DNA from: Streptomyces sp. ACA25
GTDB lineage: Bacteria > Actinomycetota > Actinomycetes > Streptomycetales > Streptomycetaceae
Assembly (NCBI RefSeq): GCF_028200735.1
Contig: NZ_JAQKPV010000013.1
Location: 91,852 to 155,851, forward strand
Length of the DNA stretch: 64,000 bases
Direction of reading: 5' to 3'
Shown: positions 33,345 through 42,069 of the stretch, piece by piece
Position numbering within the stretch: position 1 is the stretch's first letter
How the letters are laid out: every line of letters begins with the position of its first letter
Made by a program: the position numbers and the translations under genes
Notes under the pieces: generated by a model
Told to the model about the DNA's origin: nothing
The model's input: the letters and a program-made list of their open reading frames with translations, nothing else
Database searches by the model: none

Positions 33345-33389
33345 CCGATACCGGCGCCGGCAGGCAACAGCGAACAAGGAGACGGACCA

Positions 33390-33851
33390 GTGGCCAACAA
33401 CGCGCGGGCGGACAACCTGGCGAAACTCATCCGCGAGGTGGTCGCCGAGAAGCTGCAGCGCGGCATCAAGGATCCGCGTATCAGCAATCACCAGGTGACC
33501 GTCACCGACACCCGGGTCACCGGCGACCTGCGGGAGGGCACCGTGTTCTACACGGTGTACGGCGACGACGCGGACCGCGCGGAGGTAGCCGCGGGCCTGG
33601 AGAGCGCCAAGGGCATCCTGCGCTCGGAGGTCGGAAAGGCGGCCGGGATCAAGCACACCCCCAGCCTGGCCTTCCTGCCGGACGCGCTCCCGGAGAACGC
33701 CCGGACCATCGAGGATCTGCTCGACGCCACCCGCAGGCGGGACGAACAGCTGCGGCAGCAGGCGGCGGGTGCCCAGTACGCCGGTGAGCCCGATCCCTAT
33801 GCCACCGGCCCCGACGAGGGCCCGGACGGCGAGGACGTCCCCCGGACATGA
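33390..33851 (+). CDS. rbfA: Ribosome-binding factor A
   Basis: Helps mature the 3' end region of 16S rRNA in the 30S subunit. 153 residues. KH-like fold: LAKLIREVVAEKLQRGIKDP, then VTDTRVTGDLREGTVFYTVY and VGKAAGIKHTPSLAFLPDAL. An acidic C-terminal tail of about 35 residues (DPYATGPDEGPDGEDVPRT) is longer than in E. coli. GTG start after AAGGAG. Stop overlaps truB by 4 bases. Confidence 0.95.
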   Translation: MANNARADNLAKLIREVVAEKLQRGIKDPRISNHQVTVTDTRVTGDLREGTVFYTVYGDDADRAEVAAGLESAKGILRSEVGKAAGIKHTPSLAFLPDALPENARTIEDLLDATRRRDEQLRQQAAGAQYAGEPDPYATGPDEGPDGEDVPRT

Positions 33852-34747
33852 AGCGGAACGCCACCGGTCCGGACGGGCTCGTCCTCGTCGACAAGCCCGC
33901 CGGGCACACCTCGCACGACGTGGTGGCGAGGATGCGCGGCATCGCCCGCACCCGCCGGGTCGGGCACGCCGGAACGCTCGACCCGATGGCCACCGGAGTC
34001 CTGGTCCTCGGCCTCGGCCGGGCCACCCGGCTGCTCGGCCACCTGGCCCTGACCGAAAAGGAGTACGAGGGCGTCATCAGGCTGGGCCAGACCACCGTGA
34101 CGGACGACGCCGAAGGGGAGATCACCGCCGCAGCCGGCGGCCACGACCTCGACCGGGCGGAGATCGACCAGGGCATCGCCGGGCTGACCGGCGCAGTCCT
34201 GCAGGTGCCGTCCAAGGTCAGCGCGATCAAGATCGACGGCAAACGGGCATACCGGCGGGTGCGTGAGGGCGAAGAGGTCGACATCCCGGCCCGCCCGGTG
34301 ACCGTCTCCTCGTTCACCGTCCACGGTGTCCGCGAGGACACCGCCGCGGACGGCACCCCCGTCACCGACCTCACCGTTCGCGTCGTGTGCTCCTCCGGCA
34401 CCTACATCAGGGCCCTTGCCCGTGACCTGGGCTCAGGTCTCGGCACCGGAGGGCACCTCACCGCCCTGCGGCGCACCCGGGTCGGACCGTACGGCATCAC
34501 CGCGGCCCGCACCCTGGAACAGCTGCAGGCGGAGCTGACGCTGCTGCCCCTGGGCGAGGCCGCGGCAGCGGCCTTCCCACGCTGGGACATCGACGAGCAG
34601 CAGGCCGAACTGCTGGGGAACGGCGCCCGGATCGCGGCCCCGCCCCTGCCTGCCGGCCCGGTCGCGGTGTTCGCCCCCGGAGACCGCTTCCTCGCACTTG
34701 TCGAAGCCCGGCAGGACAAGGCCAGAAGCCTGGCGGTCTTCCACTGA
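33848..34747 (+). CDS. truB: tRNA pseudouridine-55 synthase
   Basis: Makes pseudouridine 55 in the T-arm of tRNA. 299 residues. Catalytic Asp45 lies in HAGTLDPMATGVLVLGLGRA (20 residues), and KPAGHTSHDVV is the N-terminal motif. The C-terminal extension is longer than the core and may be a PUA-like domain (LGNGARIAAPPL onward). Translationally coupled to rbfA. A hairpin follows. Confidence 0.96.
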   Translation: MKRNATGPDGLVLVDKPAGHTSHDVVARMRGIARTRRVGHAGTLDPMATGVLVLGLGRATRLLGHLALTEKEYEGVIRLGQTTVTDDAEGEITAAAGGHDLDRAEIDQGIAGLTGAVLQVPSKVSAIKIDGKRAYRRVREGEEVDIPARPVTVSSFTVHGVREDTAADGTPVTDLTVRVVCSSGTYIRALARDLGSGLGTGGHLTALRRTRVGPYGITAARTLEQLQAELTLLPLGEAAAAAFPRWDIDEQQAELLGNGARIAAPPLPAGPVAVFAPGDRFLALVEARQDKARSLAVFH

Positions 34748-34752
34748 CCCGT

Positions 34753-34799
34753 GGGCTGCCGCAGCGCCGTGCGGGTCACCGCCCCGCCCCGGGCAGCCC
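34753..34799 (+). terminator. Long-loop hairpin between truB and ribF
   Basis: Perfect 8-base arms GGGCTGCC and GGCAGCCC enclose 31 bases that are themselves GC-rich and can fold further. Possible terminator in the 138-base gap. Confidence 0.4.
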
Positions 34800-34885
34800 G
34801 GCGACAAGGCTGTTCCTCCGCCCGGTATTTTGGACCGGCAGATCGTTCCCGACCTGGCACATGACATCCCGCGAGGAGCAGTACC

Positions 34886-35824
34886 GTGCAGCGCTGGCGT
34901 GGTTTGACGGACATCCCCGAGGACTGGGGGCGCAGCGTCGTCACCATCGGCTCGTACGACGGCGTGCACCGGGGGCACCAACTGATCATCGGCAGGACGG
35001 TGGCCCGCGCCCGCGCGCTCCGCGTCCCGGCTGTGGTGGTCACCTTCGACCCCCATCCGTCGGAGGTGATCCGCCCGGGGACGCACCCGCCGCTGCTCGC
35101 TCCGCATCCCCGGCGGGCCGAGCTGATGGCCGGACTCGGGGTCGACGCGGTTCTGGTCCTGCCGTTCACCAAGGAGCTCTCTCGGGTCTCACCCGCCGAC
35201 TTCGTCGTGGAGGTGCTGGTGGAGAGGCTGCACGCGCTGTCGGTGGTGGAGGGGCCCAACTTCCGCTTCGGGCACAAGGCCGCGGGCGATGTGGCCACCC
35301 TGTCGGAGCTGGGTGCGACCCATGGATTCAACGTGGAGATCATCGACCTGTTCGAGCGGGGCGGAGCCGGTGACGGAGAGCCGTTCTCCTCCTCGCTCGT
35401 CCGCCGGCTGATCGCGGAGGGGGACCTCACCGGGGCGGCGGAGGTCCTCGGCCGGCCCCACAGAGTGGAGGGCGTCGTGGTGCCCGGGGCCCGGCGCGGC
35501 CGGCAACTCGGCTTCCCGACCGCCAACCTGGACACCGTCCCGTACTCCGCGGTCCCGGCGGACGGCGTGTACGCCGGCTGGCTGACCGCTGAGGGTGCCA
35601 CCATGCCCGCAGCCGTATCGGTGGGCACCAACCCGCAGTTCGACGGCACGGAGCGCACCGTCGAGGCCTACGCACTGGACCGCACGGACCTCGAGCTGTA
35701 CGGGAAGACCGTCGCGGTGGACTTCCACGAACGCCTCCGCGGGCAGGAGAAGTTCGACACCGTCGACGACCTGCAGCGGCAGATGGCCCTGGACGTGGAC
35801 CGGGCCCGGGAGCTCACCCGCTGA
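34886..35824 (+). CDS. ribF: Bifunctional riboflavin kinase / FAD synthetase
   Basis: Makes FMN and then FAD from riboflavin. 312 residues. The N-terminal nucleotidyltransferase domain has VTIGSYDGVHRGHQLIIGR and VVVTFDPHPSEVI. The C-terminal kinase domain has RRGRQLGFPTANLDTVPYSA (20 residues) and SVGTNPQFDGTERTVEAYAL. GTG start. No FMN riboswitch was seen upstream. Confidence 0.95.
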   Translation: MQRWRGLTDIPEDWGRSVVTIGSYDGVHRGHQLIIGRTVARARALRVPAVVVTFDPHPSEVIRPGTHPPLLAPHPRRAELMAGLGVDAVLVLPFTKELSRVSPADFVVEVLVERLHALSVVEGPNFRFGHKAAGDVATLSELGATHGFNVEIIDLFERGGAGDGEPFSSSLVRRLIAEGDLTGAAEVLGRPHRVEGVVVPGARRGRQLGFPTANLDTVPYSAVPADGVYAGWLTAEGATMPAAVSVGTNPQFDGTERTVEAYALDRTDLELYGKTVAVDFHERLRGQEKFDTVDDLQRQMALDVDRARELTR

Positions 35825-35843
35825 CCGGACGGGCGGGCGCAGC

Positions 35844-38294
35844 CTACCGCCGCGGCCCGCCGTCCGGGTACTGGCCGCCCGGATACCCGGGTGCCTGCTG
35901 CGGCTGCTGGTGCGGGTAGCCGTAGCCCGGGGGCTGGTGCGGGTAGCCGTACCCCTGAGGCTGTCCGGGAAGCGGCGGTGCCATGTGCGGCGGCATGCCG
36001 CCGTCCGGTGTCCACAGCCCCTGCTCCTGCTGGGCGCGCGCGAAGTCCTCGGCGATCAGCGCGGCCAGCTCGAAATACGCCTGGCGGGTCCGGGGCCGCA
36101 TCAGGTCCAGGTCGAGCTCGGCACCGGCGGCCAGATGCTCGTCGAACGGCGCGACCACCACCCCCCGGCAGCGTGTGCGGAAATGCGCCACGATGTCCTC
36201 GACCTTGACCATCTTTCCGGTCTCACGCACGCCGGAGATGACCGTGATGCTGCGCTGGACGAGGTCTCCGTAGCCGTGCGCGGCCAGCCAGTCGAGCGTG
36301 GTGCTCGCACTGCTCGCGCCGTCCACCGAGGGCGTGGAGACGATGATCAGCTGGTCCGCGAGGTCCAGGACGCCCCGCATCGCGCTGTACAGCAGCCCGG
36401 TGCCGGAGTCGGTCAGGATGAGCGGGTACTGCTTGCCGAGCACCTCGATGACGGCGCGGTAGTCCTCGTCGTTGAAGGTCGTGGAGATCGCCGGGTCCAC
36501 GTCGTTCGCCAGGATCTCCAGCCCGGAGGGCGCCTGGGAGGTGAAGCGGCGGATGTCCATGTAGCTGTTGAGGTAGGGGATCGCGCCGACCAGATCCCGG
36601 ATCGTCGCACCGGTCTCCCGGCGCACGCGGCGGCCGAGTGTCCCGGCATCCGGGTTGGCGTCGATCGCGATGACCTTGTCCTGCCGCTCCGTGGCGAGCG
36701 TCGCCCCCAGCGCCGTGGTGGTGGTCGTCTTGCCCACCCCGCCCTTGAGGCTGATCACCGCGATCCGGTAGCAGGCCAGCACCGGAGTGCGGATGATCTG
36801 GAGCTTCCGCTGCCGCTCGGCTTCCGCCGCCTTGCCGCCGATGCGGAAGCGGGAGCCCTGCCGGCCCGGGGGCTGGGAGCGCTGCTTGTTGCGCCTCTTG
36901 TCCTGGAGCAGCCGGTCGGACGACAGTTCCACGGACGCGGTGTACCCCAGCGCGCCGGGCTGGGGACGCGGCGCGTACTGCCGAGGGTCGGGCCACCCGC
37001 CCCCCGCCCGGGGATCTTGGGGCGGGTCCGGGTACGGGGGGCCGGCCGGTGACGCACCGGCCTGCGGTGCCGGCGGCTGCGGGCCCGGCGGCTGCGGGTT
37101 CGGCCGGCCCGGGGGGTGCGGTGCCTGCTGCGGAGCCACGGACTGGGGGAGTGGCGTCTGCTGCGGCCAGGGAACTCCCGGCTGCGGCTGCTGCTCCGCC
37201 GCGGACCGCGGTGCCTGCGGGGCAGCAGGCTGCGCCGCTTGCGGGGGCACCCCGGGCCCGGGCAGGCCGGGGCCGGCGAGGGGTGCCGCCGGGTGCGGGG
37301 CCGGAGCAGGCCCGTACTGCGGCGGCGCGGCCGGAGCGGCGGGATGCTGCCCCGGCTGCTGCGGAAGCTGCTGCGGCGAAGGATGTCCGGGGTACTGGGG
37401 CGGCGGCCCCTGCGGGCCGGCCGCCGGAGGTGCGGAGCCGGCAGCCGCGTCCCGAGGTTCCACGGCGGGCATGCTGCGTGGGGCGCCCTCAGGACCGACG
37501 GCCGGGTCGCCGGACCCCGGCGCCGGAATCTGCTGCTGCGGGACGGGCCCAGGCTCCGGAGGTGCGTCCCGGGGTTCCTGCCGGGCAGCGGCGTCCCGCC
37601 CGTGGCCGGACAGAGCCGGCGGCACGGCCTCCTCCCGCTGCTGCGGGGGAACCGGTGGCGGTGTCCCGGGTACCGGGGGCTTCAGCTGGAAGTCCGGGGG
37701 CAGCGGCGGCAGTCCGCCTCCGGGCCGGGACGGCGCGGAAGCAGGCGGGGCCGGAGAGAACGGCGCACCGGGCCCGGGGCCGGGCGGTGCCGCCCGCTCC
37801 TCGATCGTCCTGCGTACCTCCACCGGGGAGAACCGCATGGTCGCGTTGCTCATCAGGTCACCGCGGGCACCCGTGTCCGGCTCCTGGCCGGCCTCCTCGG
37901 CCGGTCCGGTGCGGCCGTCCACGGCGGGGACCTCCGGAGGGCCGCCGGAGGCGTCCGCCGCCCCGGCGGGGCGGGGGGCTGCGGCTTCGGCCGCAGCGGG
38001 CGGTCCGGTCCGGCCGCTGTCCTGCGGTCCGCCGGAGCTCTCCGCCGGCACGGCCTCGTGCGGAGGGGGCCCGGGCGTCCGGGAGGTGGTGGAACCCCCG
38101 GCCGGTGGGACGGGAGCCGGGGTGGCCGCACGCGCCTCACCCCCCGAATACCAGGCGGGCGGCGTGTAGTCGATGGTGAACTGCCCCGTGCTCTCCGGCT
38201 CCTCCTCGAGGAACTCGTCATCGCCCCGTTCGTCGGGGCGTTCGTCACCGGAGATCCCCTCCGCGGTGCGCATCTCGTCCCGCTCGCTGTTCAC
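35844..38294 (-). CDS. EspI-like proline-rich MinD/ParA-type ATPase of the ESX locus
   Basis: 816 residues. Residues 1 to about 460 are Pro/Gln/Gly/Ala-rich and probably disordered, opening with an acidic segment (GDDEFLEEEPESTGQFTIDY). The C-terminal third is a MinD-type ATPase with the deviant Walker A ISLKGGVGKTTTTTALG (Lys517 and Gly518 onward), VIAIDANPDAGTLGRRVR and LILTDSGTGLLYSAM. The tail repeats PGYGYPHQ. GTG at 38294 has GGGAGG 4 bases before it; a longer open frame is rejected. In mycobacteria EspI of similar design regulates ESX-1. The role here is inferred from its place next to eccE. Confidence 0.85.
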   Translation of the reverse strand: MNSERDEMRTAEGISGDERPDERGDDEFLEEEPESTGQFTIDYTPPAWYSGGEARAATPAPVPPAGGSTTSRTPGPPPHEAVPAESSGGPQDSGRTGPPAAAEAAAPRPAGAADASGGPPEVPAVDGRTGPAEEAGQEPDTGARGDLMSNATMRFSPVEVRRTIEERAAPPGPGPGAPFSPAPPASAPSRPGGGLPPLPPDFQLKPPVPGTPPPVPPQQREEAVPPALSGHGRDAAARQEPRDAPPEPGPVPQQQIPAPGSGDPAVGPEGAPRSMPAVEPRDAAAGSAPPAAGPQGPPPQYPGHPSPQQLPQQPGQHPAAPAAPPQYGPAPAPHPAAPLAGPGLPGPGVPPQAAQPAAPQAPRSAAEQQPQPGVPWPQQTPLPQSVAPQQAPHPPGRPNPQPPGPQPPAPQAGASPAGPPYPDPPQDPRAGGGWPDPRQYAPRPQPGALGYTASVELSSDRLLQDKRRNKQRSQPPGRQGSRFRIGGKAAEAERQRKLQIIRTPVLACYRIAVISLKGGVGKTTTTTALGATLATERQDKVIAIDANPDAGTLGRRVRRETGATIRDLVGAIPYLNSYMDIRRFTSQAPSGLEILANDVDPAISTTFNDEDYRAVIEVLGKQYPLILTDSGTGLLYSAMRGVLDLADQLIIVSTPSVDGASSASTTLDWLAAHGYGDLVQRSITVISGVRETGKMVKVEDIVAHFRTRCRGVVVAPFDEHLAAGAELDLDLMRPRTRQAYFELAALIAEDFARAQQEQGLWTPDGGMPPHMAPPLPGQPQGYGYPHQPPGYGYPHQQPQQAPGYPGGQYPDGGPRR

Positions 38295-38526
38295 GACGCC
38301 TCCCGCTACTGGTGGTACACCCTGATCCGCCGTCAATGGGCCCTTCACGGATGACGGGCCGGACCCCGAGCGGGTTCCTCCGGCTGGTCCCAGGTTCTGC
38401 TGACGGCACTCTCCTGCCGCGCCCGCCTCCACCCTAATCGTCCCTGACCGGTCTCCCCACCCCTCCCCGCCCGGACACCCCGGCAGGCGGCGCCGAGTCC
38501 CGGCACGGCGGGCGGGCCGGCCGGGG

Positions 38527-39207
38527 TCACCCGACGGGGTCCAGCCGGCTCGCACGGCCGAGCACGGCCGTCTCACCCTCGCCGGCAAGCATGCGCACCA
38601 TCCGGTGGGCCCGGGGCGTGCACCACAACGTGACGTCGTCGGCGAGCACGGACAACCCTTCGACCAGCGGGCCCGGGAGCCCCATGACGCTCCCTGCCCG
38701 GCGCCCTTCCTCGGGGGAGACCCGCTGCACCCCCACCAGCGCGGCACGTTCCATCAACCCCGGTGCGACCGGACTCAGGTAGGGCAGCAGCGTCAGCACC
38801 GGCTGCCAGGAGGCCGCAGCCGTCCGGCCCCGTGGAGGCCGCATGCCGCAGTCCCGTACCACCAGCACCGGACTGCCGGGCGCGGGCCCCAACGGCGGCA
38901 CCCGGCCCACCTCGTGCAGCACGAGGCGGTCCCGTCCCCCGCCGACGGCGTGCACCGGGCGGGCCCAGGCCTGCGGCCGGCCGGTCTCCACCGCCACCCG
39001 CAGCCCTGCCGCCACGGTGCGCAGCGCCAGCAGCTGAGCCGTCCACAGGCTCCCGATCAGCAGGATGTCGTACGGAACCGGATGATGGACCGGCAGCAGC
39101 GCGGGCCGTCCCTCGGTGTCGACGCCGAGGGGGACTCCGTCATCCCCGGCCGGCAGCGACAGACCGTCCACCTGTTCGTCCCGCAGCACCCAGCTCTCCC
39201 GTGGCAT
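38527..39207 (-). CDS. Hypothetical protein of the ESX locus
   Basis: 226 residues, no recognised domain and no membrane segment. Notable pieces are PVPYDILLIGSLWTAQLLAL near residue 50 and a C-terminal part DVTLWCTPRAHRMVRMLAGE. Two Cys residues only. The ATG overlaps the eccE stop by 1 base (TGATG), so it is co-translated with EccE and is probably part of, or an accessory to, the secretion machine. Conserved-looking in Streptomyces ESX loci by position, but I could not check this. Confidence 0.75.
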   Translation of the reverse strand: MPRESWVLRDEQVDGLSLPAGDDGVPLGVDTEGRPALLPVHHPVPYDILLIGSLWTAQLLALRTVAAGLRVAVETGRPQAWARPVHAVGGGRDRLVLHEVGRVPPLGPAPGSPVLVVRDCGMRPPRGRTAAASWQPVLTLLPYLSPVAPGLMERAALVGVQRVSPEEGRRAGSVMGLPGPLVEGLSVLADDVTLWCTPRAHRMVRMLAGEGETAVLGRASRLDPVG

Positions 39208-40385
39208 CAGCGCACGCCTCCCAACGGCAGAGTGGTCAGCACCCCGGTCAACTGCTCCCGGTCCATGGGGGACAGGCCGAGACCTGCCGTCCGTGCGGCT
39301 CGCACCAGGGCCTTCCGGGCAGTCCGCAGCTCCGGCTCGCCCAGGCCGGTGACCCGCACCCGCCCGTCCAGCGCCACACTCCCGCGGCCGGCCCTGCGGA
39401 GCGTCAGCGAGAAGGTGACGGCGAAGGCCGGCGGAGCCGTCAGCAGAGCGATCAGGCTGTGCAGTGGCCGCGCTCCGCCCCCCAGGGCGGGCCAGCGGGT
39501 GATCCGGTAGACGGTGTGCAGACGGTCGTCACAGCGCCACGACCGGGCGCTTTCGGCCGTGCGTCGCGACCGCGGCCCATTGCCCCGGCCCACCAGTGTG
39601 GTGATCGCCGGATCCGACCCCGCGCAGGCGGCCACCGCCGACAGCAGTTCTGTCTCCGACAGCACCGAAGCGGAGAACCCGGCTCCGTTCAGACGGCTCG
39701 CCAGCTGATCGGCGGCCCGGGTCAGACAGCGTTGCGCCCCTTCCAGGCCGCCGCCCCGCGCCCGCACCGCCGCGACGCACAGCTCGGGATCGAGCCGCAG
39801 CGCCACCCAGGTCAGGCGCAGCACCGGCCCGCCCCCTCCCGCCGAAGGGGAACCCGGCCGGGTGTGCTGCACGGCCTGTACCGATTCCAGACGGATGCCG
39901 TCGGTGTCCAGCGCTTCCCTCAGCAGCCGCAGCGGCAGAGAGCCCGCCCCGGGCCCCGGTGGCAACGGGCGACCCACCGACTCCACCCGCACCACCGCCG
40001 TCAGGGTGCTCCCGTCCCCCGCCATGCCCACATCCCGGCGTTCGCGGCCGGCGAACGAGTAACTCCGCAGGCCGGGAGCGCACTCCGAGGCGAAGGCGAG
40101 CAGCGGGTCGGAGCCCGGTGCCGGCGGGCCGGCGGCCCGTGACCGCCTGCGGCGCAGCGCCCGGGCCGCCTCCAGCCGGGCGGGAAGCGAACGCCCCCCG
40201 TACCGCAGCACCGCCGCACTCACCAGCAGAACCGCGGCCGGCACCGCCACCGCTCGGCCCAGCGCACTGTCCGAAGCCCAGCCGGCCAGCAGCAGGGCGG
40301 CGGCGACCTGCACGCACACCAGCGGCCACCACGCGAACGCCCTGATCCGTGCTGCCCGCACCGGTGGTGCCGCAGCCGTCCCCAT
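39207..40385 (-). CDS. eccE: Type VII secretion protein EccE
   Basis: Peripheral subunit of the ESX membrane complex. 392 residues from the ATG at 40385, which has AGGAGG about 9 bases before it; the longer frame overlaps the promoter region and is rejected. Two N-terminal membrane segments (FAWWPLVCVQVAAALLLAGW and AVAVPAAVLLVSAAVL) are followed by a large soluble domain, the EccE topology. Sequence conservation in this family is low, so the call rests on topology, length and position next to eccB. Confidence 0.8.
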   Translation of the reverse strand: MGTAAAPPVRAARIRAFAWWPLVCVQVAAALLLAGWASDSALGRAVAVPAAVLLVSAAVLRYGGRSLPARLEAARALRRRRSRAAGPPAPGSDPLLAFASECAPGLRSYSFAGRERRDVGMAGDGSTLTAVVRVESVGRPLPPGPGAGSLPLRLLREALDTDGIRLESVQAVQHTRPGSPSAGGGGPVLRLTWVALRLDPELCVAAVRARGGGLEGAQRCLTRAADQLASRLNGAGFSASVLSETELLSAVAACAGSDPAITTLVGRGNGPRSRRTAESARSWRCDDRLHTVYRITRWPALGGGARPLHSLIALLTAPPAFAVTFSLTLRRAGRGSVALDGRVRVTGLGEPELRTARKALVRAARTAGLGLSPMDREQLTGVLTTLPLGGVR

Positions 40386-40482
40386 CGAGCGCCCCCTCCT
40401 GCCCGTGCACACGTCGTCACCCGGCATAGTAGAGCCCCGGTCCGACGACCGGTCCACGGGCACGGGGGAGGAGCAGCCACAC
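40386..40482. promoter_or_regulatory. Divergent promoter region, eccE / eccB
   Basis: Only 97 bases separate the two start codons, so both promoters and their ribosome sites (AGGAGG for eccE; GGGGGAGGAG for eccB) are packed here and must overlap or share a regulator. No clear -35/-10 pair or palindrome was recognised. Confidence 0.55.
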
Positions 40483-42069
40483 GTGGCCTCGCGCAAGGAT
40501 GAACTCAACGCCTATACGTACGCCAGGAAGCGGACCGTCGCGGCGTTTCTGCAACCGTCGCCCACCGGGACCGAGGAGGGGGCTCCACGGCCCCTGAGAG
40601 CGGTCCTGCCCGGCCTGATCGCCGGGGCGCTGATCCTCGCCGGCTTCGGGGCCTGGGGCATGTTCAAGCCCTCGGCGCCCCGCGACTGGAACGATCCCGG
40701 CAGAAACGTCATTGTCGGCAGCGAGTCGACGACCCGGTACGTCGTCCTGGAGACCGACGGCAAGGCACACCTGCACCCCGTTCTCAACCTCTCCTCCGCC
40801 CGTCTGCTGCTCGACCCGTCAGGGTTCGGCATCGTGAGCGTCGACGAGAAGGAGCTGGACAGCGGCCGGATACCGCACGGCCCGGCGCTCGGCATCCCCT
40901 ACGCCCCGGACCGGCTGCCGGCCGCCGGGGACGCGGGTGAGGCCAAGCGCTGGGCCGTGTGCCAGCAACCGGACGGCGACGGCCGCAGTGTCCGGCAGGC
41001 GGTCTTCGTGCTGGCCGACCGTGACGCCGGCCGGGTCGACGGCCCGCACCGGCTGACCGGCGGTCAGATGCTCTACGTGCAGGGGCCGGACCAGGAGCGG
41101 TACCTCGTCGATGCCGAAGGGACCAAGTACCTCATCGGCGGCCCCGATCCCGAGCGGCTGCCGGCCGCGGACCGGTCGCTGCTGCTGCGGTCGCTCGTCG
41201 GCGACGGCCCGGAACCCCAGCGCGTCACCGAGGAATGGCTCGCCACCTTCGACGACGGCAGCCCGGTGGAGTTCCCCGCACTGCCCGGCACCGTCGGTGA
41301 GCCGGCCGGCGCTCCGGTGCGGGACGCCGGGAACGACCGGGTCGGGACGGTGCTGCTGGCACCCACCGGCGCCGGCCCCCAGCACTACGTCGTGCTGCCG
41401 GGCCAGGTCGTACCGGTCTCGGGGTTCACCGCCCGGCTGCTGCTGGACAGCCCGGCCGCCGCCGTGCTCGGCCAGGAGGGTCTGCCCCGCAACGTGGGGG
41501 TGCAGGCCTTCACCCCCGCCCCTGCCGCGGAGAGCATCGACCGGCAGTACACCTGGCCCGCCGAGACCGCTCAGCAGGTCAACCGCCCGGACGGCAACGG
41601 CAGCCGGGACACCGTCTGCTCGGTGCTGCGCGGCGTGGACCCTCAGGACGGCAGCACCCGGCTCAGCACCTGGGCCGGACCGGCCTACCCCGCGGCTGTC
41701 GGGGCCGGTGCGGGCAGCGCGTACGTCACCCCGGGCTCCGGGCTGCTGTACCGCCAGGTCCAGGGCGAACAGGCCGAAGCCGGCGGGGTGTTCCTGGTCA
41801 CCGACACAGGGCTGCGCTATGCGGTGCAGAGCAACACCGACAGCGGGGGGGAGGACGACACCGGAGACCTGCCCGGCCAGGAGGAGCAGGGCGGAGGCGA
41901 CGAGGGGGAGGACCCCGCCGGCGTCCCGTCCGGCCGGGCCGAACAGGCGCAGGCCCGCCTCGGCTACGGCGGGGTCGAGCCGGTGCCGGTCCCCGCACAG
42001 TGGTCCCGGCTGCTGCCCACCGGGCCACGGCTCGACACGGACAGCGCACGACAGCCGCAGGGCTCATGA
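40483..42069 (+). CDS. eccB: Type VII secretion protein EccB
   Basis: Bitopic subunit of the ESX complex. 528 residues. The short cytoplasmic N-terminus ASRKDELNAYTYARKRTVAA is the family signature, with one membrane helix at about residues 45-65 (GLIAGALILAGFGAWGMF) and a large extracytoplasmic domain of Ala/Gly-rich repeats. Two conserved-type Cys pairs occur (AVCQQPDG and TVCSVLRG). A Gly/Glu-rich acidic stretch precedes the C-terminus. GTG at 40483 follows GGAGGAG. The stop overlaps mycP by 4 bases. Confidence 0.93.
   Translation: MASRKDELNAYTYARKRTVAAFLQPSPTGTEEGAPRPLRAVLPGLIAGALILAGFGAWGMFKPSAPRDWNDPGRNVIVGSESTTRYVVLETDGKAHLHPVLNLSSARLLLDPSGFGIVSVDEKELDSGRIPHGPALGIPYAPDRLPAAGDAGEAKRWAVCQQPDGDGRSVRQAVFVLADRDAGRVDGPHRLTGGQMLYVQGPDQERYLVDAEGTKYLIGGPDPERLPAADRSLLLRSLVGDGPEPQRVTEEWLATFDDGSPVEFPALPGTVGEPAGAPVRDAGNDRVGTVLLAPTGAGPQHYVVLPGQVVPVSGFTARLLLDSPAAAVLGQEGLPRNVGVQAFTPAPAAESIDRQYTWPAETAQQVNRPDGNGSRDTVCSVLRGVDPQDGSTRLSTWAGPAYPAAVGAGAGSAYVTPGSGLLYRQVQGEQAEAGGVFLVTDTGLRYAVQSNTDSGGEDDTGDLPGQEEQGGGDEGEDPAGVPSGRAEQAQARLGYGGVEPVPVPAQWSRLLPTGPRLDTDSARQPQGS

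Noticed and set aside
29739..33656. 1305-codon minus-strand frame opposite infB
   Set aside because: It is the mirror of the infB, DUF503 and rbfA coding sequence and has no recognisable domain.
34748..34885. FMN riboswitch before ribF
   Set aside because: None of the conserved RFN blocks is visible in the 138-base gap, only a GC hairpin.
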